From NCBI RefSeq assembly GCF_001942465.1, contig NZ_MKJY01000255.1, positions 1 through 58,151 of the forward strand: a stretch of DNA of 58,151 bases. The letters run 5' to 3'. This DNA is from Actinomadura sp. CNU-125 (GTDB lineage Bacteria > Actinomycetota > Actinomycetes > Streptosporangiales > Streptosporangiaceae). Shown here piece by piece: positions 36,216 to 45,135 of the stretch; positions within the stretch are counted from its first letter, which is position 1; every line of letters begins with the position of its first letter. Under the pieces are notes generated by a model. The model made no database searches and was not told the origin of the DNA. It saw only the letters and a program-made list of their open reading frames with translations. Both the position numbers and the translations under genes were made by a program.

Positions 36216-37184
36216 ATGACGGTCGCAGCGGTGGTGGAAGAGCGCGCGGGATGCGGGCGGGGCGCGCGGCTGCTCGCCGCGCTGATGCGCCGGTTCGTGC
36301 GGCCGTTCGTCGCGCGGCTGCCGTGGACGCCGCTCACCCTCCGCTTCGCCGGGCTGATCGAGCTCGCGGGCGCCCTCCTGCTCGCGCCGCGCGGCACGCG
36401 GACCGCCGCGGTCAACGGTCTCGGTTGCGCCGCCGAGTGGGTCGTGGGGCGCGGAGTCGCCGCCGACCCCCGCCGGGTGATCCTCTACTTCCACGGCGGC
36501 GGGTTCGTCGCGTGCGGCCTGCGCACCCACCGCCGGTTGATCGCGCGGATCTCCCGCGCCGCCGGGATGCCGGTCCTCTCGGTCGCCTACCGCATGCCGC
36601 CGAAGGTCCCCATCGCGACGTCCATCGGCGACTGCGTCGACGCCTACCGGTGGCTGCTCGGCCGCGGCGTCGACCCCGGGAACATCGTGGTCGCGGGCGA
36701 CTCGGCGGGCGGCTACCTCGCGTTGACGACCGTCCTGGACGCCGTCCGCGACGGGCTGCCCCGCCCCGCCGGGATCGCCGCGCTGTCGCCCTTCATCGAC
36801 CTGGACCTCGACGCGCGCGTCGCGCACGCCAACGAGCCGCTCGACCCGTTCATCCCGGCCCGCCGCCTCGGCGACCTGGTGCGGACCGTCTTCCCGGGCG
36901 TCGAGCCGACCGACCCCCGGCTGTCCCCCCTGCACGCCGACCTGCGCGAACTGCCGCCCGTCCTGATCCAGGTCGGCGGCATCGAAGTGCTGTGCTCCGA
37001 CGCGGAGTTGATGGCCGAACGCCTCGGCGCCGCCGACGTGCCCTGCACCCTGCAGATCTGGGAGGGGCAGTTGCACGTCTTCCAGGTCTTCGCCGACCTC
37101 TCCCGCGAGGGACTGCCCGCGATCGACGAGATCGGCCGCTTCGCCCGCGACGTCACGTCCCCGGCCGCGGCCAGGGCCGCCTGA
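36216..37184 (+). CDS. Alpha/beta hydrolase, HSL-type esterase/lipase
   Basis: A 322-residue hormone-sensitive-lipase-type esterase. The oxyanion-hole motif is YFHGGGFVACG, the nucleophile Ser lies in GDSAGGY, the acid is probably the Asp in EVLCSDAELMAERL and the His is in GQLHVFQ. There is no signal peptide, though hydrophobic segments near the N-terminus may bring it to the membrane. It converges on the TetR gene with only three bases between the stops. Acts on short-chain esters or lipids (family knowledge). Confidence 0.88.
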   Translation: MTVAAVVEERAGCGRGARLLAALMRRFVRPFVARLPWTPLTLRFAGLIELAGALLLAPRGTRTAAVNGLGCAAEWVVGRGVAADPRRVILYFHGGGFVACGLRTHRRLIARISRAAGMPVLSVAYRMPPKVPIATSIGDCVDAYRWLLGRGVDPGNIVVAGDSAGGYLALTTVLDAVRDGLPRPAGIAALSPFIDLDLDARVAHANEPLDPFIPARRLGDLVRTVFPGVEPTDPRLSPLHADLRELPPVLIQVGGIEVLCSDAELMAERLGAADVPCTLQIWEGQLHVFQVFADLSREGLPAIDEIGRFARDVTSPAAARAA

Positions 37185-37187
37185 CGG

Positions 37188-37798
37188 TCACCGGCCGAGG
37201 CGCTCGACGGCCTTGGCGTGCAGGGCGGTCGACAGTTCGACGGCGGTGTCGACGACCGCGCCGAGGTCGTCGCCGAGCCGTCCGTCCGCCCACTGCCGGG
37301 CCAGCTCGATCATCGCGCCGGTGAACATGGTCGCGGCGATCACGACCGTCGGGTCGTCGCGCGGGCCCATCGCCACGAGCCCGTCCAGCAGCGCCGTCTC
37401 GGCCGCCCGGCGCCGCGCGGCCATCGGCTCGTTGCCGGGCGCCTCGGCGAACAGGACGCGGCCGCGGTCGCGGTGTCGTCGCTGATGAACCGCAGCACGT
37501 CCCGGACGCCCGCGCGCGTGCGGGCCTCCGGATCCTGCCCGGCCTCCTCCAGTGCGCTCGCGAGCACCTCGCCGAGCGCCTCCGCCTGCCGGTCGTAGAC
37601 GGCCGCGAGCAGCTCGCCGGTGTCGGTGAAGTTCTCGTAGAAGTACCGCGTGTGGAGCTCGGCCTCCCGGCACACCGCGCGGACGGTCAGGACCGCCTCG
37701 CCCCCCGCGCCGAACAGGCCGAACGCGGCGCGCACGAGCATCTCGCGGCGCTCGTCCCGGCGCCGGGACGCGGGGACGCCCGCCCACCGGGTCGTCAT
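37188..37798 (-). CDS. TetR-family regulator, frame broken
   Basis: The HTH reads ERREMLVRAAFGLFGAGGEA then LTVRAVCREAELHTRYFYENF, the typical TetR N-terminus. After RFISDDTA near 37463 the frame shifts and continues VLFAEAPGNEPMAARRRAAETALL to the stop, so a one-base indel is likely. ATG 37798 is preferred; GTG 37807 is an alternative. It is divergent from the DUF2236 gene with two matched palindromes between, so it very likely represses that gene and itself. Confidence 0.82.
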
Positions 37799-37816
37799 GC
37801 GGGTCACAGTACCAAG

Positions 37817-37867
37817 TCTGGACACGGACGTAACCAGACACTTATTCTGGCTACAGTCGTATCCAGA
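37817..37867. promoter_or_regulatory. Two direct copies of a 22-bp TetR operator
   Basis: Copies at 37817-37838 and 37846-37867 each begin TCTGG and end CCAGA, and agree at 17 of 22 positions. The second is a palindrome of form TCTGG-N-TAC-N4-GTA-N-CCAGA; the first differs by one base in the TAC arm. They fill the gap between the TetR gene and the DUF2236 gene. Confidence 0.75.
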
Positions 37868-37880
37868 TTAGGAGCCTGCG

Positions 37881-38882
37881 ATGCCGTCGAAGAGCAACAT
37901 CATCGCGACCAAGTTCGAGCAGGGGTTCGATGCCGACATCCGCGCGAAGTTCTTCAAGGGCCTCGACTTCGCCGGCCCCGAGGGCGACCCCGGCTGGTTC
38001 GGCCCCGGCAGCGCCGTCTGGTACGTGCACTCGCACCTGCCCACGCTGATCCTCGGCCTCGTCGGCGCCGCCTACATCGAGGGGCTCGACCCCAGCATCA
38101 GCTGGATGGCCTACGACCACTCCCGCATCCCCGAACGGGACAAGAACGGCATCCCCACCGGGAACGTCGACGTCCACGGCGCGACCGTCCGGCTCGGCCA
38201 CTCCGTCTCGTTCTTCATCGGAACCGCCTACGGCTCCACCGAGACCGCCGAACGGCTCGCCCGCACCGTCCGCGCCATGCACCACACCATCAAGGGCACC
38301 CGCCCCGACGGGCTCGCCTACGACGCCGACGACCCCGACTGGCTCCGGTGGAACTACGCCACGGTCGTCTGGGGCCTCGCGACCGCCCACGAGCGCTACC
38401 ACCGGCGCCCACTGCGCGACATCGACCGCTACTACCGCGAGTTCGTCCGCGTCGGCGAGTCCCTCGGCGGCACCGACCTGCCGACGACCAAGGCCGAGAC
38501 CGCCGAATGCCTGGAGTCCTACCTGCCCCGCCTGGCCGTGACCCCGATCAAGGCGTTCGGCACCGGCCCCAACCTCCGCGACAGCGAAGCCAAGCCGTGG
38601 GAGCCCGGCAGCGCCTTCATGGACTGGGCCGCCCGCGACATGCTCCCCGAATGGGCGCAGAAACTCGCCCTCTACAAGCCGCCGAACCCCCTCGCCCTGC
38701 GCGCCCGCCGCGCCGCCCTCTGGACCGCGATCAACGGCCTGTACGAGGCCACCGGCCCCATCCGCGAGTTCCGCGAGGCGAAGGCCCGCGTCGCGAAGGG
38801 CACCACCACCCCCGTCGCGTCCACCGCCCCCACCGCGCCCGACCCCGTCCTCACCCGCGAAGAGGTCGAGGCGATGGCCTGA
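37881..38882 (+). CDS. MpaB-type DUF2236 oxygenase-like protein
   Basis: A 333-residue member of the DUF2236 family, which includes the fungal oxygenase MpaB and bacterial latex-clearing protein-like haem enzymes. Recognisable stretches are FFKGLDFAGPEGDPGWFGPGS, VWYVHSHLPTLILGLVGAAY, ARTVRAMHHTIKGT and WNYATVVWGLATAHERYH; the histidines in the last two are candidate haem or metal ligands. GGAG lies eight bases before ATG 37881. It is the likely target of the divergent TetR regulator. The substrate is unknown, possibly a lipid, which would fit the nearby esterase (inference). Confidence 0.82.
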   Translation: MPSKSNIIATKFEQGFDADIRAKFFKGLDFAGPEGDPGWFGPGSAVWYVHSHLPTLILGLVGAAYIEGLDPSISWMAYDHSRIPERDKNGIPTGNVDVHGATVRLGHSVSFFIGTAYGSTETAERLARTVRAMHHTIKGTRPDGLAYDADDPDWLRWNYATVVWGLATAHERYHRRPLRDIDRYYREFVRVGESLGGTDLPTTKAETAECLESYLPRLAVTPIKAFGTGPNLRDSEAKPWEPGSAFMDWAARDMLPEWAQKLALYKPPNPLALRARRAALWTAINGLYEATGPIREFREAKARVAKGTTTPVASTAPTAPDPVLTREEVEAMA

Positions 38883-38901
38883 CCGCCCGTATGTTGGCGG
38901 C

Positions 38902-39462
38902 ATGATCGAAGGCGAATGGCTGAACGCGCCCGCCGGAGTCGTCGAGGACGGGCACGACCTGCTCGTCACCGCCGTCCGGGGCAGCGACTTCTGGCGGACG
39001 ACCTCCTACGGCTACGACCGGGACGGCGGGCACGCGCTCCTCGCCCCGTTCGCCGCCGACGCCGCGATCGAGGTGTCGTTCGTCGCGGACTACGACCACC
39101 AGTTCGACCAGGCCGGACTGCTCGTCCGGTTGGACGCGGCGACGTGGATCAAGGCCGGGCTGGAGTACTGCGACGGAGCCCTCCAACTCGGAGCGGTCGT
39201 CACGCACGGGACGTCCGACTGGTCGTCGGCGCCCGTCGACTGGACGGGACGCGAGGTGACGATCCGCGCGAGCCGCACCGGCGACGCCGTCACCGTCCGC
39301 GCCCGTCCCGGCGACGAACCATGGCGAATGATCCGCCTCGCCCCGTTCCCCGTGGGAGTGGAGGCCCGCGCAGGCCTCTACTGCTGCGCGCCCGAACGCG
39401 CGGGCCTGACCGTCCGCTTCACCGACGCGACCTTCACCGCCCCGGACGAGACCCTGCATTAG
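38902..39462 (+). CDS. DUF1349 concanavalin-like lectin-fold protein
   Basis: A 186-residue DUF1349 protein (related to yeast Ree1-type regulation of enolase). The pattern FWRTTSYGYDRDGGHALLAPF, DYDHQFDQAGLLVRLDAATWIKAGLEY and MIRLAPFPVGVEARAGLYCC is diagnostic. There is no signal peptide. It starts 19 bp after the DUF2236 stop, possibly in the same transcript. Its TAG overlaps the TAA of the convergent GH26-like gene. Confidence 0.85.
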   Translation: MIEGEWLNAPAGVVEDGHDLLVTAVRGSDFWRTTSYGYDRDGGHALLAPFAADAAIEVSFVADYDHQFDQAGLLVRLDAATWIKAGLEYCDGALQLGAVVTHGTSDWSSAPVDWTGREVTIRASRTGDAVTVRARPGDEPWRMIRLAPFPVGVEARAGLYCCAPERAGLTVRFTDATFTAPDETLH

Positions 39463-40388
39463 AGCATGAACTCGCCCGGCTCGAAGAAGTACTTCCGCGA
39501 AGCCTTTTTCGCCGCCGCGATCCACGCGCCATTATCGCCGGGCGTCGGGCGGGAGATCGGCCCTGCGGTGTCGAACCAGCACGCGAAGGCGCACCGCGTG
39601 TGCTTCCCGCCCGCGGCCGTCGAAGTCATGTACGCGATCTGATCGTTCATCCACGAGACGTCCCGCGATCCCTTATTGCCATAGCCGATCTCGGGCACGC
39701 ACCACGGAATGCCGCGTGCCCGAGCGAATTCCACCGCCGGACCCCAGAGCGATCCCTTCGACCCGACGTGCGAATAGCCGTCGGCGCCGTAGCAGTCGAC
39801 CAAGCCGTCCCCGGGCCACATGTCCTCGTACGTGCGCCCCTTCGACGGATTCGTCCCCGCCCACGTCGTGACGATCTGCACCGTGTACAGACGCGGCCAC
39901 CCGTCGTCCTGCACCTGCTTGACCAGACCGCAGAACCGCCGGAACCCCTTCCGGTAGGTGGACAGCGAGAACGTCCCGTTCTTCAGCTTCGCGTCCGGCT
40001 CGTGCCAGATCGTGACGAACGCGACATGGCGCTTCGGGATGCTGCGGAGGAACCCGACGATCCGTTCGTCCAGCGCCCCGGACGCGACGTCGCCCATGTC
40101 CGGCTTCCCCGACCAGCAGCTCGCGCGCTTCCCCACATCGGACGCGGCGTTCGACCGCGCCCACGATTTCGGTATCCCGTCGTCCGGACGCTGGTACACG
40201 CGCCGGATCGTCAGAGGCCCGTACCGATCGTCCAGCCGCGAATACCCCGACCCCTTGAGATCGTCGCCCGCCGCCCCCCACAAGATCGCATCACGCTTTT
40301 CCGCCAATGGAGCGCCACCGCCTTCATCGTCGTCTGTAAAAGAAATACCCATACCACCCGACAACGGAAGCATCTGATCAAGCGGCAA
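39459..40388 (-). CDS. GH26-like glycoside hydrolase domain protein without signal peptide
   Basis: About 300 residues with a beta-mannanase-like TIM-barrel pattern: acid/base Glu in VTIWHEPDAKLKNG, YRKGFRRFCGLVKQVQDDGW, VDCYGADGYSHVG and probable nucleophile Glu in WCVPEIGYG. The GH26 placement is from these motifs only. There is no signal peptide, and the start is unclear: TTG 40388, ATG 40373 and ATG 40352 are all in frame. An AAGGAGG box lies further upstream but an in-frame TAG separates it from these starts, so the 5' end may be damaged. The gene is less GC-rich than its neighbours, which hints at transfer. It may act on an internal or phage-type polysaccharide. Confidence 0.6.
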   Translation of the reverse strand: MPLDQMLPLSGGMGISFTDDDEGGGAPLAEKRDAILWGAAGDDLKGSGYSRLDDRYGPLTIRRVYQRPDDGIPKSWARSNAASDVGKRASCWSGKPDMGDVASGALDERIVGFLRSIPKRHVAFVTIWHEPDAKLKNGTFSLSTYRKGFRRFCGLVKQVQDDGWPRLYTVQIVTTWAGTNPSKGRTYEDMWPGDGLVDCYGADGYSHVGSKGSLWGPAVEFARARGIPWCVPEIGYGNKGSRDVSWMNDQIAYMTSTAAGGKHTRCAFACWFDTAGPISRPTPGDNGAWIAAAKKASRKYFFEPGEFML

Positions 40389-40499
40389 AAGGTAGATCTT
40401 TCCGACGAGCTAGAAATGATCGCGCTTTCCCCTCCTTGGAAAAATCATCTGCGAGCTGCGGAAGGCGGTAGCGGCGTCAAATTCGATGACGGCGATCGG

Positions 40500-41063
40500 T
40501 CATCGGGCGGCCCTCCGGTAGCGGCCGAGCACGGCGGCACCGGCCTGCTCGGCGGCCAGGCACTCCAGCTCCCTGTGGGGGCCGTCGGTCGGGAAGAGCC
40601 GCCGGCCGGTGCCGAGAACGGTAGGGAACGTCAGCAACCGGTACTCGTCGACCATGTCCGCGGCCATCAGCCGGTCCACGACGCTCAGGCTCCCGGCGAT
40701 GACCACGTCCCGCCGTTCGGCTTCGACGGCATCGATCAGATCCCCGTCGAGGAGCCGGGAGTTCGACCACGCCGAGGTGTCGTCGCGGCTCAGGGTGCGG
40801 GAGGCCACCAGCTTCGGGACGGCGTTCATTCGCGCGGCGAACGGGTCGTCCTGGCCCGGCCAGAGCCGCGAGAACAACCGCCAAGTGGCGCGCCCGAGCA
40901 GCAGCACCCCCTCGTCCAGCGTGCGGCCGAGCCGGAACTTGTCCCCGGCGACCGCCTCCGGACCGTGCCGGAACGCCCAGCCGCCCGTCGGCGTGCCCTC
41001 GGACCCGTCCGGGTCGGACACGATCCCGTCCAGGGTGATGAACTCGATCACGATGACGCTCAC
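40500..41063 (-). CDS. Dihydrofolate reductase-like (RibD C-terminal) protein
   Basis: A 187-residue RibD_C/DHFR-like reductase (YyaP group). It has IEFITLDGIVSDPDG at the start, GVLLLGRATWRLFSRLWP and VIAGSLSVVDRLMAADMVDEYRLLTFPTVLGTGRRLF, the NADPH-binding half of the family. GTG 41063 has GAAGGGA upstream. It follows a SigJ-like sigma factor on the same strand with a 56-bp gap; such reductases often travel with these sigma factors in actinomycetes. The substrate is unknown. Confidence 0.85.
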   Translation of the reverse strand: MSVIVIEFITLDGIVSDPDGSEGTPTGGWAFRHGPEAVAGDKFRLGRTLDEGVLLLGRATWRLFSRLWPGQDDPFAARMNAVPKLVASRTLSRDDTSAWSNSRLLDGDLIDAVEAERRDVVIAGSLSVVDRLMAADMVDEYRLLTFPTVLGTGRRLFPTDGPHRELECLAAEQAGAAVLGRYRRAAR

Positions 41064-41119
41064 GATGAAATCCCTTCGGTTCGGTGTTCACCGGTATGTA
41101 CCGGCCGCACCGCCCGGAC

Positions 41120-42145
41120 TCATCGCTCCCGGCGGAACTCGTCCGGCAGACCGAAGGCGTCGAAGACGCGCGGATCGGCGAACACGACGTTGCGCGCGAT
41201 CAGGCCGTCGGCGACGGTGAACACCTGCACGGTGTGCAGACGGCGCCCGCCGCCGGGCACCGGCGCGTACGCGGCGAGCGCGGGCTGCCCGTTCGCGGTG
41301 AGCTCCCGCACGCCCCAACCCGTGCCGTGCATCCGGAACACCCGCTCCATGAACAGGCCGTAGTCCCGGCCGCCCCGGTACCACAACGGCACCGGCGGCA
41401 TCTCCAGCACCGCGTCGTCGACCAGCAGCCGCACCAGCGCGGGTACGTCCGCCGCCTCGAACGCCCGCATGTACTGCCGGACCACCGCCCGCACCTCGGG
41501 ATCGTCCGGCTCGGTGACCGCACCCGCGTCGCCCGCGTCCGCGAGGGCGGCCCGGGCGCGCTGCAGCGCGCTGTTGACCGCCGGGACCGTGGTCCCCAGC
41601 TGTTCGGCGACCTCGGCCGCGGTGAACGCCAGCACCTCGCGCAGCACCAGGACCGCCCGCTGCCGCGCCGGAAGGACCTGCACCGCCGCCACCCACGCGA
41701 GCCGCAGATCCGCCCTGACCTCCACATCGAACCGCGCGTCGGGGAAGGGCTCCAGCCAGGGCACGTCGAGCGCCGGAGCCAGCGGCGCCTCGGGATCGTC
41801 GCTCGGCGCTCCCAGCCCGGACGGCAGCGGACGCCGCCCGCGTCCCTCCAACGCGGTCAGGCACGCATTGGTCGCGATCCGGTACAGCCAGGTCCGCACC
41901 GACGCGCGCGCTGGATCGTACCGGTCACGGGCCTTCCAGGCGCGCAGCAACGTCTCCTGAACCAGATCCTCGGCCTCGTGCACCGAGCCCATCATCCGAT
42001 AACAGAACGCCACCAACTCGCCACGATGCACCTCGAAATCCACGGCCTCATTATGCGGCAGCGGTCTGTGCCCGGCGGCGCCCGCGGCGTCGGTCTTACG
42101 TCCCAAGAGGGGCTTCTGCAGGCTCCGCCAGGACTTCACGGTCAT
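41120..42145 (-). CDS. SigJ-like ECF sigma factor with C-terminal SnoaL-like domain
   Basis: Sigma region 2 reads RGELVAFCYRMMGSVHEAEDLVQETLLRAW, and region 4 LPARQRAVLVLREVLAFTAAEVAEQLGTTVPAVNSALQRAR. After it comes a SnoaL-like ligand domain (MRAFEAADVPALVRLLVDDAVLEMPP, then VQVFTVADGLIARNVVF) as in ECF41/SigJ-type factors, where this domain controls activity in place of an anti-sigma factor. The start is uncertain: ATG 42145 gives 341 residues, but the family usually begins close to VDFEVHRGE, i.e. GTG 42043. Confidence 0.87.
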   Translation of the reverse strand: MTVKSWRSLQKPLLGRKTDAAGAAGHRPLPHNEAVDFEVHRGELVAFCYRMMGSVHEAEDLVQETLLRAWKARDRYDPARASVRTWLYRIATNACLTALEGRGRRPLPSGLGAPSDDPEAPLAPALDVPWLEPFPDARFDVEVRADLRLAWVAAVQVLPARQRAVLVLREVLAFTAAEVAEQLGTTVPAVNSALQRARAALADAGDAGAVTEPDDPEVRAVVRQYMRAFEAADVPALVRLLVDDAVLEMPPVPLWYRGGRDYGLFMERVFRMHGTGWGVRELTANGQPALAAYAPVPGGGRRLHTVQVFTVADGLIARNVVFADPRVFDAFGLPDEFRRER

Positions 42146-42272
42146 GCCCCCAGATTTTGATTTCGCGGGTGAGTTGGCCGACGCAATGCGGCAGTGGGGC
42201 TACGGGAGCCGATCGTCAATTTGACCGGTATCGAAGCTTGGCTGTGGCGTAGATTCCCGTGCCGGTGGCTTC

Positions 42273-42872
42273 TCAGCGGCGTGAGCCTGGGTTGTCGGGC
42301 GGGGGAGCGGTGGTCTGGTTGTATTCCTCGTCCAGGATTTGGTGGAAGCGGCGGGCCTGCTTGGTCTCCGAGGTGTCGATGCGGACCTGGCGCGCGTCCT
42401 GCCAGTAGGTGCGTCCGGGACGGCCGCTGAACATCTCGCGGGAGATGGCGCGCAGGCGGGACTCGGGGAGGGCTTTGGTCTCGAAGGACATCTGCCATTC
42501 GGAGACGATCATGTTGATGTACATGAGTTGACGCCGGGTCTTGCGGTCCTCCCTGGCCGGTACCGGTCCCCACGCCTCATCGAGGTCGGGGTCGTCCATC
42601 GCCATCTTGAGGAGTTCGGCTATCGCGATGCGCCGTGCCTCTTCGCGTTCGACCTTTGTGGCTCGTGCTTGGAAGTTGAGTAGAGCAATGATTCCCGGGG
42701 CGGTGCCGAGAGCGGCACCCGCAAGTGTTGTGAGGCCGATCCAGTTCGACTCCTCGTGAAATAAGTTCCGCAGAGCGATCGTGAATAGGGCTACGAGGGC
42801 GGCGGTGAGGAGGATGGAGAGAACGAGGACGAACGTGGATCTCGCGCGGCTTCCCGGGTGGTCGGAGGACAT
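42273..42872 (-). CDS. DUF6082 membrane protein
   Basis: A 199-residue protein with two N-terminal helices (VLVLSILLTAALVALFTIAL and GLTTLAGAALGTAPGIIALL) and a soluble C-terminal part with MIVSEWQMSFETKALPESRLRA and FSGRPGRTYWQDAR. This is DUF6082, found in actinomycetes near XRE/DUF397 genes, as here. Function unknown. Confidence 0.75.
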   Translation of the reverse strand: MSSDHPGSRARSTFVLVLSILLTAALVALFTIALRNLFHEESNWIGLTTLAGAALGTAPGIIALLNFQARATKVEREEARRIAIAELLKMAMDDPDLDEAWGPVPAREDRKTRRQLMYINMIVSEWQMSFETKALPESRLRAISREMFSGRPGRTYWQDARQVRIDTSETKQARRFHQILDEEYNQTTAPPPDNPGSRR

Positions 42873-43212
42873 GGCGCGAGCCTAAGCTCGCTGGTGGGGC
42901 GCCGGCTCGTATTCAAGGCGATGCGATACGGATCTTCTTCTTCCTCGGAGCCATAAGGTGTTTTGCTCGCTGGTAAAGCGGCTGATGACGACGTGACCGG
43001 CTTGTTGTTTCGCGTGATGGTCCGGATTGCGGCGGATCGCCCATGCGCGGGATGCCGGGCCATCCGCCGCAAACATGAACCGGTCGCATCACGCGGTTTT
43101 CAGCGAGTGTGGTCGCTGGTGAAGCTCAGGACACTCCCTGCGGTGGCGTGTCCGTCTGCCGGGACAGGCGACACCTTGGGCGTCGAACCGCTGATTCTCG
43201 ATGGTGGGAGGC
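42873..43212. other. Non-coding stretch, no gene recognised
   Basis: A 340-bp gap with mixed GC content and no open frame that looks like a protein. It contains two similar 14-bp words, CTCGCTGGTAAAGC near 42966 and GTCGCTGGTGAAGC near 43112. I see no RNA gene or mobile element in it. Confidence 0.5.
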
Positions 43213-43482
43213 TCAGGCGTCTCGGATGTCTGGTTTGGCGGCCGAGAGCATGCGACCCGGGATGATGACGAGGCGCTCGTCCTGTCCGATGCTTACTCCC
43301 TTCGGGAGGCGGCCGGCATATGCGTCGGTCGCCTCGCGGCCGATCACGGCGATATCGCCGTTGTCCAGCTCCCAGATCTCCGGGCAGTCCTGAGTGGTTC
43401 GGCTGGCGCCCACCTCTGCGGCCGTCTTGCCCAGTCTGCGCTGAAACTCTGCGTCATGGTCGGCGTCCCACGGTCTGGTCAT
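43213..43482 (-). CDS. Small hypothetical protein of the XRE/DUF397 neighbourhood
   Basis: An 89-residue protein starting MTRPWDADHDAEFQRRLGKT, then AAEVGASRTTQDCPEIWELDNGDIAVIG and VSIGQDERLVIIPGRM. I know closely similar small proteins as common hypotheticals in Streptosporangiales. No enzyme motif is visible. ATG 43482 is chosen because relatives begin there. Confidence 0.65.
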   Translation of the reverse strand: MTRPWDADHDAEFQRRLGKTAAEVGASRTTQDCPEIWELDNGDIAVIGREATDAYAGRLPKGVSIGQDERLVIIPGRMLSAAKPDIRDA

Positions 43483-43808
43483 GCTGAACCCACTTCCTAT
43501 CGTCACCCTTATTGAGACTCTCGCAGAAGTGCTCAAAAGCGACAAGAGGGCTGGGATGGGGCCACGTGACTCAAGGTGGGCGCCATGTGTGGAGTTGGGA
43601 GGTGGTGCTGGTGGTGCTGGGCGATATTGGTCCGATGTGTTGGGTTGGCGCCGGGTGACGGTTTCCTTGCCGTCAGGTAAGGCGTCTGGCGTGCGGAGGC
43701 GGTGGTGCGGCAAAGGGCGGGGCGGCCGCTATCGCTGTGAGTGCTGCTCGTCTCGCACGTTGAAGGTTGCCGCGACTCTTCTGGTGTAAGGCTTGATCGT
43801 TTGGTCGG
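43483..43808. other. Non-coding stretch, no gene recognised
   Basis: A 326-bp gap between the small protein and the HATPase gene. One short plus-strand frame exists but has no family features, no ribosome site and unusual composition. Nothing else is seen. Confidence 0.5.
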
Positions 43809-44225
43809 TCACGTGGGCATGAGTGCCCAGACGATCTTTCCGACTCCGGTAGCCGACGGACGGACGCCGGTGTCCTTGGCGTAGGCCGCGACGATCGCCA
43901 TGCCGCGTCCGCTCAAGGCGTCCAGGTCGAGAGCGGTGGCCAGGGGCACTTCGGGAGCCGGGTCCCAGCACTCCAGGAGCGGGGCGCCGTTGTGCACGGC
44001 GACGCGTATGCGGAGGGTGTGGCCGGGGGCCGCATTGGCGGCGTTTGTGGTGATTTCACTCATGACGAGAATCGATTCGTCGATCAGAGGGCGACTGTAG
44101 CCCCACTTGGTGAGCGCGTACCGGACGAGTTCACGGGCGAACACGACGGAGGAGTTCACTCCGAGGAGGTTCATTCGGATTTCGTCCGATTCGGGCAGTT
44201 GGCGTATTTGTTCTTGATTATTCAT
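43809..44225 (-). CDS. HATPase_c anti-sigma-like ATP-binding protein
   Basis: A 138-residue GHKL-fold protein of the RsbW/SpoIIAB-like class. The N box is VMSEITTNAANAA, the G1 region LLECWDPAPEVP, and the G2 region LSGRGMAIVAAYAKDTGV. It is divergent from an XRE gene, which is followed by DUF397, the set typical of whiJ/abaA-like loci. It may bind a partner regulator rather than a sigma factor (inference). Confidence 0.85.
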   Translation of the reverse strand: MNNQEQIRQLPESDEIRMNLLGVNSSVVFARELVRYALTKWGYSRPLIDESILVMSEITTNAANAAPGHTLRIRVAVHNGAPLLECWDPAPEVPLATALDLDALSGRGMAIVAAYAKDTGVRPSATGVGKIVWALMPT

Positions 44226-44322
44226 TGTTGCCGTCCTGTTTCTCGGTAATCTGCTTCACAGGATCGGCTCGGAAGAGTTAGCGTGTGATGGATTGGAATC
44301 CGTTGGATACACGGAGGTCCTG

Positions 44323-45135
44323 ATGAGCGTCCGCGAAACGATCGACCCGAACTCTTCGCTCTGGGCCTGGTTGGCCTTCGACCTGTGGTTCTACCGGACT
44401 CGTCGAGGGCTCTCGCTCGCGCAAACTGCTCAAATCGTGCACGTTGCGCGTGGAACTGTCTCCAACTGGGAAGCGGGGCGGCTGCGCCCCAGTGAGCAGT
44501 GCATGGCCATACTCGATGAGGCGTGGGATACAGGCGGACACTTCCGGAGACTGCTGTACTACGCCCGCACTGGTCACGATCCGGACTGGTTCAAGCAGTT
44601 CATCCAGTACGAGAAGTCCGCGGATATAATCAAGGTCTATCATGGGAAGTCGATTCCCCTCCTGGCGCAGACGGAAGAGTACGCGCAAGCGTTGCTGCAA
44701 GCCGCTGGCCGAACGCATGAGGTCGCGATGGAGACCAAGGTGCGGATGGGACGTCAAGGGGTCTTGGAGGGAAAGGAGCCTCCGTACCTCTGGATCTTGC
44801 TAGATCAGGTGGTTCTAGAAAGCCCGATCGGCGGTAAATCGGTTATGCGCGATCAGCTTGCGCATCTACTCAAGATGGGGGAGAGCCCGCGCACCATGGT
44901 CCGGGTCGTGGCCACCGAGGTGGGATGGCACCCGGGGCATGATGGCCCGTTCCAGATCTTCAAGATCAAGTCTCGGGAGTTGGCCTATGCGGGCGCGCAG
45001 ATCGGAGGACGCTTGATCGAGGCTGGTGACGAGGTTGGCACCCTCGCGCTATGGTTCGATCAGATCGGGGCAATTGCCCTTTCCAGGGATGCTTCGAGGG
45101 AACTGATCGAGCAGACAATGAGGAGCTACGAGTGA
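44323..45135 (+). CDS. XRE-family regulator with DUF5753 (WhiJ-like)
   Basis: A 270-residue protein. The HTH (about residues 25-70) is FYRTRRGLSLAQTAQIVHVARG then TVSNWEAGRLRPSEQ. The C-terminal DUF5753 ligand-like domain has IPLLAQTEEYAQALLQAAG and GWHPGHDGPFQIFKI. GGAGG precedes ATG 44323. It overlaps the DUF397 gene (GTGA). GC content is clearly below that of the flanking chromosome. Confidence 0.88.
   Translation: MSVRETIDPNSSLWAWLAFDLWFYRTRRGLSLAQTAQIVHVARGTVSNWEAGRLRPSEQCMAILDEAWDTGGHFRRLLYYARTGHDPDWFKQFIQYEKSADIIKVYHGKSIPLLAQTEEYAQALLQAAGRTHEVAMETKVRMGRQGVLEGKEPPYLWILLDQVVLESPIGGKSVMRDQLAHLLKMGESPRTMVRVVATEVGWHPGHDGPFQIFKIKSRELAYAGAQIGGRLIEAGDEVGTLALWFDQIGAIALSRDASRELIEQTMRSYE

Noticed and set aside
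43481..43789. Plus-strand frame of 102 codons in the gap before the HATPase gene
   Set aside because: It has no ribosome site, no family likeness and starts inside the divergent promoter region of the small hypothetical gene.
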